A stretch of 64,000 bases of DNA from Peribacillus folii (GCF_030271255.1 NZ_JASJOM010000011.1:62001-126000); one strand, 5' to 3'. Numbered from the stretch's first letter, positions 46,033-54,668 are shown. The notes: a model not told the origin generated them from the letters alone. Program-made: numbers and translations.

Positions 46033-46941
46033 GTGCGATGGGTACTGTGATAGAAGATGGTTTTGTTCAAATTCCCGAAGCGAGAAGAGGATGTCATTCC
46101 ATAATAACGGACCATCCCCCCCTTGATTCAGGTGTGTTAAGTAGATGTGCTGCTTTATCTTGATTAAATGTGACACGTCCACTTCAAACAACGTACCTGC
46201 ATCCAGCTCCTTTTTAATGCATAAATACGGCAAGAACCCGATACAGCTTCCGCCAACGATCAATGATTTGGCCGCTTCCAGGTGATTGACCTGAAATTCA
46301 ATCCGCGGCTCCACGTTAGAGACTTCAAATATTTTATGGACCTGATTCCAGTCAAACGCGCCGCACTCAAAAAATACGAGCGGCTCCTTTGCTAGTGCGT
46401 GCACGGAAAGCTCTGTTTGAACTTGAAAGGGATGTCCCGGATAAACGACTAAACGAATCGAATTATCAAGAATTTTCTGGTTTTGCAGCCCGCTATGTGT
46501 AACGTCTTTCATGAATGCTAGATCGACCTGTTTCCGAAGCAACTTATCGATTAATTCCTCATTTGTAGCAGATATGAACTTAAAGCGTAAATCTGGATTG
46601 TTCTTTTTCCAGAGAGGAAGGGCGAATGGAATGAAGTATTGCGATGTAATGATATTGGCCCCTATCGCTATTTCCTCCAAATCACTACCGGCCTTCAGTT
46701 GCTTTTTTCCCTGTTGGAAGGTACGAATGATTTGTTCCGCAAACGGAATGAAGGCTTTCCCTTTTTCGGTTAATATGATCCCTCTGCCTTGCCTTTCGAA
46801 TAGTTCCGAATCGAGTTCCCCCTCAAGCGTCTTGATTCTTGCCGAAACCGTCGGTTGTGATAAAAACATCGCCTCAGCAGCTTTATGGAAGCTATTAAAG
46901 TGAACGACATACATAAAAGCTTCAATATGATCAATATTCAT
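46027..46941 (-). CDS. LysR-family transcriptional regulator
   Basis: The 304-residue protein has an N-terminal winged helix (FMYVVHFNSFHKAAEAMFLSQPTVSARIKTLEGELD) and a LysR substrate domain with SCIGFLPYL. ATG 46941 follows GAGGAGCCG; 46971 lacks a site. It precedes the operon on the same strand by 130 bases, whereas B. subtilis has a divergent regulator (AscR/YtlI). It is a different LysR lineage by its first helix. A control role over the operon is inferred from position and the palindrome at 46014. Confidence 0.87.
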   Translation of the reverse strand: MNIDHIEAFMYVVHFNSFHKAAEAMFLSQPTVSARIKTLEGELDSELFERQGRGIILTEKGKAFIPFAEQIIRTFQQGKKQLKAGSDLEEIAIGANIITSQYFIPFALPLWKKNNPDLRFKFISATNEELIDKLLRKQVDLAFMKDVTHSGLQNQKILDNSIRLVVYPGHPFQVQTELSVHALAKEPLVFFECGAFDWNQVHKIFEVSNVEPRIEFQVNHLEAAKSLIVGGSCIGFLPYLCIKKELDAGTLFEVDVSHLIKIKQHIYLTHLNQGGDGPLLWNDILFSLREFEQNHLLSQYPSHR

Positions 46942-46973
46942 ACTCTCGGCTCCTCCATTCAAATTGAACACTA

Positions 46974-47008
46974 AAAGCTCCTGTTCGCTTATTGCGTTCA
47001 GGAGCTTT
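46974..47008. terminator. hairpin upstream of the LysR gene
   Basis: AAAGCTCCTG and CAGGAGCTTT pair over a 15-base loop. T-rich flanks are poor, so it may be a weak terminator or leader hairpin. Confidence 0.45.
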
Positions 47009-47152
47009 CGGTTGTCCGATCAGCCCATCTCATCATCATTGTTTTACCCGATTTTAATCTCATAAATCAAATAAGTAAAGTGTGAATTAAAATATACTTT
47101 AATAAGGCAGAAAAGAACGTACTCCGTATCCCCTCCGATTCGTTGCCATTTC

Positions 47153-47250
47153 CCCTTAGTTCCAAGAGAAAGCGAAGGTACAAGACTCCTGCGGACATAC
47201 AGGCTGAAGGAAGAGTGGCTAGCGGGCGCTTGCGTCCCCATCGAACAAGC
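47153..47250. repeat. possible copy of a dispersed Bacillus intergenic repeat
   Basis: GC-rich stretch with the wording GAGAAAGCGAAGG...CAAGACTCCTGCGG...CTAGCGGGCGCTTGCG, of a kind I recall scattered in Bacillus intergenic regions. Two overlapping minus-strand frames read through it, but neither looks like a real protein. Confidence 0.3.
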
Positions 47251-47258
47251 CAAAAAAT

Positions 47259-47293
47259 ATAGACAAACTCGATTATCATCGAGCTTGTCTACT
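47259..47293 (-). terminator. intrinsic terminator of the first FDH operon
   Basis: On the minus strand TAGACAAGCTCGA pairs with TCGAGTTTGTCTA and is followed by ATATTTTTT. Closes the unit that starts at 51181. Confidence 0.85.
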
Positions 47294-47308
47294 CTCTGGA
47301 TCTAATGA

Positions 47309-47452
47309 TCATGTTTGCTCAAAAAAGGATTGGGATGCGAAACTGCGCTCGGTTCTGCAAGCTTCACACAAATGAAGGACTCTCATTTGTTCCGGATCAT
47401 TACCTTCTTGATTAAGTTCCTCTTCAAAACCGCATACTTCACATACTTTCAT
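47309..47452 (-). CDS. 47-residue CxxC protein
   Basis: ATG 47452 after AAGGAGAGATGG encodes a 47-residue protein with two CxxC pairs (CEVCGF at the start, CEACRTE near residue 33), a small zinc-ribbon-like or rubredoxin-like fold. It lies last in the FDH operon, about 40 bases after the HMA-like gene. The spacing, ribosome site and cysteine pairs support a real gene. Function unknown; zinc or iron binding is likely. Confidence 0.65.
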   Translation of the reverse strand: MKVCEVCGFEEELNQEGNDPEQMRVLHLCEACRTERSFASQSFFEQT

Positions 47453-47492
47453 TGACCATCTCTCCTTAATGACAGGTTTTCGCTGAAGATGG

Positions 47493-47705
47493 CTACTCTT
47501 CTTTAATGGCGAATCCCGTATCTTTCACAGCCTGCAGGAAATCGACTTTCGAAGCTGCTTTCTCATCATAGCTGAATGTAACCATCTTGTTTGCCAAGCT
47601 TACTTCAACACCTCTTACACCCCAGACTTCATTCAGTGCATGATGGATTTTATTCATATCACTTTCATCTCTTATACCTTCCACCTTAATTGATCCATTT
47701 TCCAC
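47493..47705 (-). CDS. HMA-like small protein without the CxxC metal site
   Basis: The 70-residue protein fits the heavy-metal-associated fold (VEGIRDESDMNKIHHALNEVWGVRGVEVSLANKMVTFSYDEKAASKVDFLQAVKDTGF) but where the M-x-C-x-x-C copper loop would lie it has GIRDESD, with no cysteine at all. So it is probably not a metal chaperone but may bind partner proteins. ATG after AAGGAG-like sequence. It lies 16 bases after the DUF1641 gene in the FDH operon, hinting at a role in FDH function or cofactor insertion. Confidence 0.7.
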   Translation of the reverse strand: MENGSIKVEGIRDESDMNKIHHALNEVWGVRGVEVSLANKMVTFSYDEKAASKVDFLQAVKDTGFAIKEE

Positions 47706-47721
47706 TTGAGCATTCTCCTTT

Positions 47722-48219
47722 TTAATGTAACTCGCGCTTATCTCCCTGAAATGCCTCCCCCATTCCTTCCAAAAAGCCCAGCATGGTCGTCAGGGAGGTT
47801 CTGATTTCCGGATTTCGAATACTATTTCCAAGCTGCCATAAGCTCACTTTTTCATGTTTATCTATATTCTTAGCCAATTTCTCCATGCCCTGACCGACTC
47901 CATTCAATACTGTCTGCAACTGTTCAGGATTCAATTGGCCAAGGAAGTTAAAGGCATTCATACCATTCTTGATCGTATTATGCATATTAGGCTGATTAAG
48001 CTGTTGCACGGCAATCACCCCTACATCCACACGTTTCTCAAGCAGCCCATTCACCGTATCCAAAACACCCATGTCATGAAGTTGCCTGACGATACCTATC
48101 GTCGCCATGATCGCTTCCCGGTTCTCTGCCAAGGCTGCGACAATGTCCGTGATCGCCTTTGATTGCTCTGCTTCGGGATTAGGGGCTTCTTTTCTAATTT
48201 GCTTGATTGCTTTCGCCAA
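47722..48219 (-). CDS. DUF1641 protein (YrhD/YjgD-like), partner of formate dehydrogenase
   Basis: The 165-residue, helix-rich protein has the DUF1641 pattern: ALAENREAIMATIGIVRQLHDMGVLDTVNGLLEKR, then LGQLNPEQLQTVLNGVGQGMEKLAKN and ends with RNPEIRTSLTTMLGFLEGMGEAF. TTG 48219 gives a nine-base gap from AGGAGG; ATG 48225 and GTG 48228 in the same frame lie too close to it but are possible. It overlaps the end of the FDH gene. In B. subtilis the same FDH-DUF1641 pairs exist (yrhE-yrhD, yjgC-yjgD). DUF1641 is taken to be an FDH subunit or partner; the biochemical role is not known. Confidence 0.85.
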   Translation of the reverse strand: MAKAIKQIRKEAPNPEAEQSKAITDIVAALAENREAIMATIGIVRQLHDMGVLDTVNGLLEKRVDVGVIAVQQLNQPNMHNTIKNGMNAFNFLGQLNPEQLQTVLNGVGQGMEKLAKNIDKHEKVSLWQLGNSIRNPEIRTSLTTMLGFLEGMGEAFQGDKRELH

Positions 48220-51181
48220 ACTCATCACCTCCTAATTCAAATAACTCTGAGATCGGAGTAAAGTCTTCCCTTTTCCATTTTTCCTCGACTCTCACACTGA
48301 TTTGGGGAAGACGGTTCCCGAATCGGTAGTTCACTTTCGGCAATGGCGATTCTCCCTTTTCTTCCAACACTTCCATTTTCACGCTCATTTCCTTATAGTT
48401 CGGTGTATGGGTTACCGTATCATGATAACTGCTTGTCAGGCGGTTAACCGCTTCCTCATCTTCCCGTGTATTCATCGTCAAGTATAGTTCCTTCCCTGTT
48501 ACACGTTCTGTGACTATTGCTCTGACCTTGACGTGACCGTAAGGGGAGGTTAAACGGACCAGTGAGCCATCCTCAAGCCCACGCTCCCGGGCAAGCTCCA
48601 GTGATACCTCAAGCCATGGGTGGGGAACCTTATGTGTAAGGCCTTCCGACTTGTACGTCATATTCCCTTCATGGAAATGCTCCAGCAGTCGGCCATTGTT
48701 TAAATGTAAGTCATATTCATCACCGGCCTCAAACGGAGGGGTCCATTCAAGCGGAATGAGCCGAGCCTTGCCATCGGCAAATTCGAAGCCTTCTTCGAAA
48801 AGGAGCGGGGTATCCGTACCATCTTTCGCCACTGGCCAGATTTGACTATTGAACCCTTCCAGTCGTTCATAACTCACCCCGGCAAAATAACCGGCAAGAC
48901 TCGCTGCTTCATCCATGATTTCACTTGGATGCTGATAATTCCAATTCGCACCTAGATGATTAGCAAGCTCTTGGAAAATGAGCCAATCCGGTTTTGAATC
49001 TCCAAGTGGTTCCAATACTTGATAAAACCTCTGAATTCGGCGCTCTGTATTAACGAATGTACCGTCCTTTTCCAGGCTCGGAGCTGCAGGTAATATAACA
49101 TCAGCGAATTGCGCCGTTTTACTGAGAAATAAATCCTGGACAACGAAAAATTCCAGATCTTCAAGCATCGTATCCACAAAATTCACGTTGGAATCCACAA
49201 ATGCCATGTCTTCCCCGAATAAATACAGCGACTTTAGTTTTCCTTTCTTAACCCCTTCAAGCATTTGATGATTATCCATCCCAGGATCTTTCGGCAAAGA
49301 TACGCCCCATGCCTTCTCGTAACGCTTTCTGACCTGTTCATCTTGAATCGGTTCATATCCAGGGAACCATGAAGGCATTGTACCGAAATCGCATGCGCCT
49401 TGAACGTTATTATGTCCTCTAAGTGGGTAGGCGCCCGTGCCTGGACGACCATAATTCCCTGTTATCAAAAGCAAATTCGAGATAGCTGTACTCGTATCCG
49501 TTGCTCCCTTATGCTGAGTGACACCCATGGCCCAAAGGACACAAGCCGAGTTGGCTTCATGTATCATGGTTGCCAGCTTGATGAGTTCTTCCTTTGTGAT
49601 TCCGGTCATTTCTTCGGCATAATCCAGTGTGAATTTATCGAGAGATTGAATATAGCTCTCAAGTCCATTCACTCGATTTTGTAAGAACTGTTTGTCTTCC
49701 CAGCCTTGATCCAAAATATATTTCGTGACGGCTGATAACCAGATAAGATCCGTACTAGGCTTGGGATGAACAAACAAATTTGCCCGCTCCGCCAATTCAT
49801 TCTCGCGTAAATCTGCAACGATGAGCTTATGTCCATGAAGTTTATGGGCGCGTTTGATCCGGGTTGCAAGGACTGGATGTGATTCAGCAGGATTGGCGCC
49901 GACTATGATCACCAATTCCGATTTCTCAATGTCCCTTATCGATCCGGAATCGCCGCCTATTCCCACTGTACGCAAAAGCCCTGCCGTTGCAGGCGATTGG
50001 CAATACCGTGAACAATTATCCACATTGTTCGTTCCCATGATGGCACGGGCAAATTTTTGGAAAAGATAATTTTCCTCATTGGAGCATTTCGATGAGGCAA
50101 TATAACCGATGGAATCAGGTCCATGCTGTTCTTTAATGCTTGTTAGTTTTGAAGCAATCAGAGTCAGTGCTTCCTCCCAGGTCGATTCAATGAATTCATC
50201 CCCCTGACGGATCAATGGCTTGGTAAGACGCTCTTCACTATTTACATAGTCCCAGCCCCATTTTCCTTTCACGCAAGTTGAAATCCCATTGACAGGTGAA
50301 TGTTCTTGGGGTTCAATTTTCAAGATTTGCCGATCCTTTGTCCATACTTCAAAACTGCAGCCTACTCCACAATACGTGCAAACCGTTTTTGTACGTTTGA
50401 TTCTCGCCTTCCGCATGGCTGCTTCCACTTCTGAGATCGCGAAAATTTCCTTGTACCCCGGTTCAACTTCCTTGGTCAAATCAATCATCGGTGCTAAAAC
50501 ACTAGGTGGAATGGCAGTTAAGTAACCTGCTTCACCTAACATCGATTTTTCCATCAAAGCATTGCAAGGACATACGGTTACACAATGCCCACATGAAACG
50601 CAAGATGATTCGTCGATAGGAACATCGTTATCCCAGATTACGCGGGGCTTTTCACGTTCCCAGTCTATCGTCAATGTTTCATTCACCTGGAGATCCTGAC
50701 AAGCTTCCACACATCTTCCGCACAAAATGCATTGATCTGGCTCATACCGATAAAAAGGATGTGAATGATCAGGAGGATATGGCTTCGCCTCGAATTTATA
50801 TTTTTGATGCTCGATTTCGAGATACTCTGCCGTATTATGAACGACACAATTTCCATTGTTATTATCACAGACTGTACAGTAAAGCTCATGATTCTTTAAA
50901 ATTCTTGACATCGCTTCGTATTGCGCATCTTTGACGGGTTGAGAAAGCGTATCCACTTTCATGCCAGGTTCTGCTTTCGTCGAACAGGCACGTACCATTT
51001 CACCCCCCGCATTGACAAAGCATGTATCGCAGGTTTGAATGGTTCCTAAGTTTGGGTGATAGCAAATACTGGGGATATACGAATCATTGGCTTGAGCCAC
51101 CTCTAAAATCGTTTGCCCTGGATAAGCTACGTATTCCTTCCCGTTAATTTGAAAAGAAAATGAGGATGAAGATTCTTTCAC
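48194..51181 (-). CDS. fdhA: formate dehydrogenase-like molybdoenzyme, alpha subunit (paralogue 1)
   Basis: Cytosolic molybdopterin oxidoreductase predicted to oxidise formate to CO2. The 995-residue protein has an N-terminal 2Fe-2S ferredoxin domain (C40, C51, C54, C66), a Cys cluster CTVC...C (101, 104, 111), two 4Fe-4S motifs (150-160, 193-203), the Moco-domain cluster (C267, C270, C274, C302), and the Moco-binding cysteine C393 in NCSRYCQSPAT, where FDH enzymes carry Cys or selenocysteine. GTG 51181 follows AAGGAGG with ideal spacing. YrhE/YjgC-like; a separate NAD-binding subunit is not encoded nearby. Confidence 0.9.
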   Translation of the reverse strand: MKESSSSFSFQINGKEYVAYPGQTILEVAQANDSYIPSICYHPNLGTIQTCDTCFVNAGGEMVRACSTKAEPGMKVDTLSQPVKDAQYEAMSRILKNHELYCTVCDNNNGNCVVHNTAEYLEIEHQKYKFEAKPYPPDHSHPFYRYEPDQCILCGRCVEACQDLQVNETLTIDWEREKPRVIWDNDVPIDESSCVSCGHCVTVCPCNALMEKSMLGEAGYLTAIPPSVLAPMIDLTKEVEPGYKEIFAISEVEAAMRKARIKRTKTVCTYCGVGCSFEVWTKDRQILKIEPQEHSPVNGISTCVKGKWGWDYVNSEERLTKPLIRQGDEFIESTWEEALTLIASKLTSIKEQHGPDSIGYIASSKCSNEENYLFQKFARAIMGTNNVDNCSRYCQSPATAGLLRTVGIGGDSGSIRDIEKSELVIIVGANPAESHPVLATRIKRAHKLHGHKLIVADLRENELAERANLFVHPKPSTDLIWLSAVTKYILDQGWEDKQFLQNRVNGLESYIQSLDKFTLDYAEEMTGITKEELIKLATMIHEANSACVLWAMGVTQHKGATDTSTAISNLLLITGNYGRPGTGAYPLRGHNNVQGACDFGTMPSWFPGYEPIQDEQVRKRYEKAWGVSLPKDPGMDNHQMLEGVKKGKLKSLYLFGEDMAFVDSNVNFVDTMLEDLEFFVVQDLFLSKTAQFADVILPAAPSLEKDGTFVNTERRIQRFYQVLEPLGDSKPDWLIFQELANHLGANWNYQHPSEIMDEAASLAGYFAGVSYERLEGFNSQIWPVAKDGTDTPLLFEEGFEFADGKARLIPLEWTPPFEAGDEYDLHLNNGRLLEHFHEGNMTYKSEGLTHKVPHPWLEVSLELARERGLEDGSLVRLTSPYGHVKVRAIVTERVTGKELYLTMNTREDEEAVNRLTSSYHDTVTHTPNYKEMSVKMEVLEEKGESPLPKVNYRFGNRLPQISVRVEEKWKREDFTPISELFELGGDEFGESNQAN

Positions 51182-51472
51182 TTGTCTGCCTCCTTATTTA
51201 AGTGAGTATGCAGTCGATAGGATTCAAGTTCCCTTCAAACTGGCTTCTTCATATAGCATTACCAATATACGGAGGAATAATTAACACATTTTCCACTATA
51301 TGTGATATCCGCGAATCGAAACCCATCGCCGCCTCTATCATCCATTTCGGTAAGGAACCGCTTGTATCACAATGTACTGGGTATTTTCTCTGTAAAGGCA
51401 TAAGAAATCGATAAACGGGTTAATCTGAGAAGGAATCATGTTTTGTAATCATGACGAAGGAGTGTTTGAACT

Positions 51473-51691
51473 GTGGAAAAAGAACTTTTATATCAGCGTG
51501 TACACAATATGATTATTTCTTCAGCTAAAAAGCCTAAATACACAGCCCTTTCCACCGTAAAGATTGCTGATTTATTTGGTGTAAGGCCTGATGTCATCGA
51601 AAGCATGTTACAGGAATTAATAAGCGAAGGGCGGTTACATAAGTCCAAGTTGCTAGACCCGCCAAATTACGAAGTATATTCATTACCCTAA
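51473..51691 (+). CDS. small winged-helix-like protein
   Basis: The 72-residue protein has a DNA-binding-type helix pattern: KYTALSTVKIADLFGVRPDVIESMLQELISEGRLHKSKL, i.e. a small winged helix with LFGVRPDVIESML as helix-turn-helix. GTG 51473 follows AAGGAG at about ten bases. It is divergent from the FDH operon start (51181) and shares a 290-base intergenic space with it, so it may be the FDH regulator. No family symbol recognised. The 51182-51472 gap has AT-rich patches but no clear terminator. Confidence 0.65.
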   Translation: MEKELLYQRVHNMIISSAKKPKYTALSTVKIADLFGVRPDVIESMLQELISEGRLHKSKLLDPPNYEVYSLP

Positions 51692-51895
51692 ATAGGTGAA
51701 AGGGGGGGAAATGGATGCGATACATATAAAAACCTATCGCAACAATGAGGGGGCTTTGGTTAATAGCCTTGAATCGTTGTGGATTAGTTTGTTTGAAGCG
51801 ATAGTTTAGGGCTATTCAGCAAACATGATCCAGTATGATGAATTTTTCAAACAGGCTTCCCCATCCATGTCGGGAAATGCCGTATTATATTGGTG

Positions 51896-52552
51896 TCACT
51901 TCTGTTTTACTTGGACAAGCACTAACATGATGAATGAAAGCATAACCATCAAAAGAACCCATGACCAAGCTAGCTTCATGTTGCCAGTGTCAATGGCCAG
52001 ATATATGGCTGTCGGCACCGTTTGCGTTTTTCCCGGAATATTTCCGGCAACCATTAAGGTAGCACCGAATTCGCCAAGTGCTCTGGCAACGCTCAAAATA
52101 CCTCCGGAAACGATGGCTTTAGAAGCCAAGGGAAGTGAAATCAGGAAAAAAACTTGCCATTCATTTGCTCCATAAACTCTCGCAGCACCTTCAATTTCAT
52201 GATCGATTTCTTGAAAACCAATCTTTGCTGACTGGTACATTAACGGAAATGCCACAATGATGGAGGCAAGAACAGCACCCCACCAGGTAAAAAGGATCGA
52301 TTGCCTAAAAACCATTTCTGCCGCTTCCCCAACGACGCTCTTTTTTCCCAGGGCAATCAGCAACAAGAAGCCTACAACCGATGGAGGCAAGACCAATGGA
52401 AGCATCAAGATCGTCTCGATTATAACTTTTCCTTTAAAGTTTTTAAGAGACAGCCATCTTCCCACTAAAGTACCTATACTATTGACAGCAAAGCCTGAAA
52501 GCATCGTGATTTTAATGGATAACACTATGGGTGTCAAAAACTCTTGAATCAT
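51896..52552 (-). CDS. modB: molybdate ABC transporter permease (ModB)
   Basis: The 218-residue protein has five hydrophobic segments, the ModB start with GTLVGRWLSLKNFKGK, LILMLPLVLPPSVVGFLLLIALG and the EAA loop YGANEWQVFFLISLPLASKAIVSGGILSVARALGEFGATLMVAGNIPGKTQTVPTAIY, diagnostic for molybdate permeases. AGGTGG lies before the ATG. No modA or modC is in the window, so partners are elsewhere or another ATPase serves it. It fits the cluster since Moco enzymes need molybdate. Confidence 0.88.
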   Translation of the reverse strand: MIQEFLTPIVLSIKITMLSGFAVNSIGTLVGRWLSLKNFKGKVIIETILMLPLVLPPSVVGFLLLIALGKKSVVGEAAEMVFRQSILFTWWGAVLASIIVAFPLMYQSAKIGFQEIDHEIEGAARVYGANEWQVFFLISLPLASKAIVSGGILSVARALGEFGATLMVAGNIPGKTQTVPTAIYLAIDTGNMKLAWSWVLLMVMLSFIMLVLVQVKQK

Positions 52553-52592
52553 TTATCCACCTACTATCAAAACGGAATTTAAGAATTCATTC

Positions 52593-52976
52593 TTAAGAAG
52601 TTGATGCTTTCATTTCAAAGAAACCACGTTCAATTTCCTTCCTATCAAGACCACAAACGGAGGCTGTCCCTAAAAATAATGAAAATAAATGTAAAAACCA
52701 ATCTTTATTACTTTTTCTCGTTCCTATACATTTGAATATTTCCTGGAATTGGCTTCTTTCATGTGCCGCTATGATAGGCGCTGCACCAAAATACTTCAAA
52801 ACGAAATCAAATTCCAACTGGACGGCTAACTGTAACATATCATTTAAAGTCTCGATGTAACTTCCGATGTTTTTATCTTTATATAGGTTAATAAAGTCGC
52901 TATTCACTCTCGAAATAAGCAACTCCATATCCATTTCCGAGATCTCCGTCATTTCGATCATTTTTTTTATGTCCAT
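52593..52976 (-). CDS. conserved soluble protein, function unknown
   Basis: The 127-residue protein is predicted helical and includes MDMELLISRVNSDFINLYKDKNIGSYIETLNDMLQLAVQLEFDFVLKYFGAAPIIAAHERSQF. Not a family I recognise. ATG 52976 follows AGGAGGAGAGG; a longer reading to 53060 lacks a site. It lies between ModB and the MpsC/DUF2294 protein on the same strand, so it may be part of the same Moco/FDH cassette. A globin-like or helical sensor fold would fit, but that is a guess. Confidence 0.6.
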   Translation of the reverse strand: MDIKKMIEMTEISEMDMELLISRVNSDFINLYKDKNIGSYIETLNDMLQLAVQLEFDFVLKYFGAAPIIAAHERSQFQEIFKCIGTRKSNKDWFLHLFSLFLGTASVCGLDRKEIERGFFEMKASTS

Positions 52977-53063
52977 TGCCTCTCCTCCTTTATTCGCCCG
53001 TTCTTTCTTTTCCCGATCGAAAATCATATTTCGACAGTTTAAAATATCGGCTTCAATCACGGG

Positions 53064-53405
53064 CTAACCTTGTACAGGCTTATCAAATACATAAATTGTC
53101 ATCGCCGTATCTTTGTCCAAGTCAATATCTGTAAAGATACTCACAACTTTAGCATGGACCAAGTCCTCGATTTTTTTCAGAACCACAGGATTCTTATAAA
53201 TTTGCTTTACCAATTTGGTTCTTGCTTCATGGACCATCCTTTGTCCCTCTCTCGAACTGATCATAAAATTCTCTACGTTCGTCAAATTTCCCTTCATCTC
53301 ACTAATTGCCCAATTATCTAAAAATCGGGTATGGATTTCCTTTGGTCCATTCCCTACATATTCTTTACGTATCTCACGAATCAACATATTAAATTGATGT
53401 TCCAT
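53064..53405 (-). CDS. DUF2294 / MpsC-like protein
   Basis: The 113-residue protein fits DUF2294: IREIRKEYVGNGPKEIHTRFLDNWAISEMKGNLTNVENFMISSREGQRMVHEARTKLVKQIY, ending with VVSIFTDIDLDKDTAMTIYVFDKP. Pfam links this family with the MpsC component of a membrane-potential/CO2-related system; that role is from the family name and untested here. ATG 53405, ribosome site TAGGAGAAATGG somewhat distant. Lies between PsiE-like and an unknown protein in the FDH cassette. Confidence 0.7.
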   Translation of the reverse strand: MEHQFNMLIREIRKEYVGNGPKEIHTRFLDNWAISEMKGNLTNVENFMISSREGQRMVHEARTKLVKQIYKNPVVLKKIEDLVHAKVVSIFTDIDLDKDTAMTIYVFDKPVQG

Positions 53406-53418
53406 ACTTCCATTTCTC

Positions 53419-53829
53419 CTATCTGATTCTTTTATTTTTTTGCCCTTCTGGTGAGGGTAATAGTATATAGCTTATTGTTAGCATGAGAATGACTATGGAA
53501 AGCCATAAATTTTGAAAGGAATTCCCATTATTCACGATAATGAAGCGAATTGTCGCTGTAATTCCGATATATAAAAGGTACCTTAGCGGGAAATGGTGAC
53601 TTTCTTTAAAATACGTCAAAATCATTGAAATGAATCCGAAATATAAGAAAAAAACCAAAATTTTACTAAACGTTTCATGAACATCTCTATTCTCGACCAA
53701 GATATCACTTAAAATGTAATATAGTTCTCTAAAAAGAAAATAAGTAAGGATAAAACTAAGAACAATCAATGCTATATTCAATACTATTTGATAAAGTTTT
53801 ATCAACGATTTTCCAGCTGATTCAACCAT
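53419..53829 (-). CDS. PsiE-family membrane protein
   Basis: The 136-residue protein has four hydrophobic segments and the PsiE pattern, e.g. LSFILTYFLFRELYYILSDIL, ILVFFLYFGFISMILTYFKESHHFPLRYLLYIGITATIRFIIV. GATGGAGGAT precedes the ATG. PsiE was first described as phosphate-starvation inducible in E. coli; function unknown. Next to the MpsC-like gene on the same strand, 13 bases apart. Confidence 0.78.
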   Translation of the reverse strand: MVESAGKSLIKLYQIVLNIALIVLSFILTYFLFRELYYILSDILVENRDVHETFSKILVFFLYFGFISMILTYFKESHHFPLRYLLYIGITATIRFIIVNNGNSFQNLWLSIVILMLTISYILLPSPEGQKNKRIR

Positions 53830-54171
53830 CTGTATCCTCCATCTTCGTTATACCACTTCACTTACAGGATTTATTTCCTTCGATTCACTTTCCCTATCAA
53901 TTTGCTCGATTTATCGATCATGTTCTTACTAAAAAAGCTTGTTAACGGCTTACACTTCTAATGAGGAGCATGCTCAAGAATCAAATCCATGCGCATGCAC
54001 TCTAGAAGCTTCCTTTTTGAATCCATTTGCTAAAATCTAGAAACTCGTCTTAGCAGATTGTATGGTCTGTTCCTTCACCTGTTTACCATCATTCTGTACC
54101 TCGCATCTATAAATGATACCGATCACTTGCAGGATGGGTTCTTTACCAATAAGTTCATGGTTTGATATACG
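53830..54171. other. 342-base intergenic region with an in-frame tail after DUF1641
   Basis: After the TAA of the second DUF1641 gene the same frame continues 44 codons without stop to TAG at 54037-54039, with protein-like content (EPILQVIGIIYRCEVQNDGK). It has no obvious start codon and ribosome site, so it is listed as a possible remnant. The rest (53830-54030) shows no gene. Could also hold the promoter of the PsiE-like gene. Confidence 0.35.
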
Positions 54172-54651
54172 TTAATTTTTTAGACCTTCACCCAGTCCCT
54201 TCAATAAGTCAATGGAAAATCTCATAACACGGTTCACGTCAGGATCTTTTAGCAGTTTCATCAAATCAAAGACTCCGACTTTTTTGTTTGCCCGGAATCC
54301 CTCCTCTGCTCTTTGAAGCCCTTTCGATAACCCGCCCACAAGCTTTTGGGTTACCTCAGGATCCAATTCCGTTAACACGCCAGCGGCAGCCATTGCATTA
54401 TTAAGGGCATTCGTTACAGGCGGTCGCAACATTTGCCCCACTGCAATTTTAGCCACATCCTCCTTTGCTTCGACCAGATTATTGATTGCCCCAAGAATTC
54501 CACTTTCATGGAGTTCCTGGAGCAGCTTGATGGTTTCCTTAATTCCATCTGAATTCCTCGTTAAATCCTGCAAGACATTTTCCAGCTCTTTGGTTTGCTT
54601 TTCTTTTTCAGTAAACACCGGTTCTTCTATTTTCGTAATTGGTTTTGCCAT
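54172..54651 (-). CDS. DUF1641 protein (paralogue 2), partner of second FDH
   Basis: The 159-residue helical protein has the DUF1641 pattern: LENVLQDLTRNSDGIKETIKLLQELHESGILGAINNLVEAKEDVAKIAVGQMLRPPVTNALNNAMAAAGVLTELDPEVTQKLVGGLSKGLQRAEEGF. ATG follows GATAGGGGGG. It lies just past the FDH2 stop codon with 17 bases between. Same gene pair as at 47722/48194, so each FDH copy has its own DUF1641. Confidence 0.85.
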   Translation of the reverse strand: MAKPITKIEEPVFTEKEKQTKELENVLQDLTRNSDGIKETIKLLQELHESGILGAINNLVEAKEDVAKIAVGQMLRPPVTNALNNAMAAAGVLTELDPEVTQKLVGGLSKGLQRAEEGFRANKKVGVFDLMKLLKDPDVNRVMRFSIDLLKGLGEGLKN

Positions 54652-54668
54652 TGCGTGTTACCCCCCTA

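Noticed and set aside
47044-47279. Two overlapping 69-70 codon minus-strand frames
   Set aside because: They run through a terminator and repeat-like DNA, have no ribosome site and no protein-like pattern.
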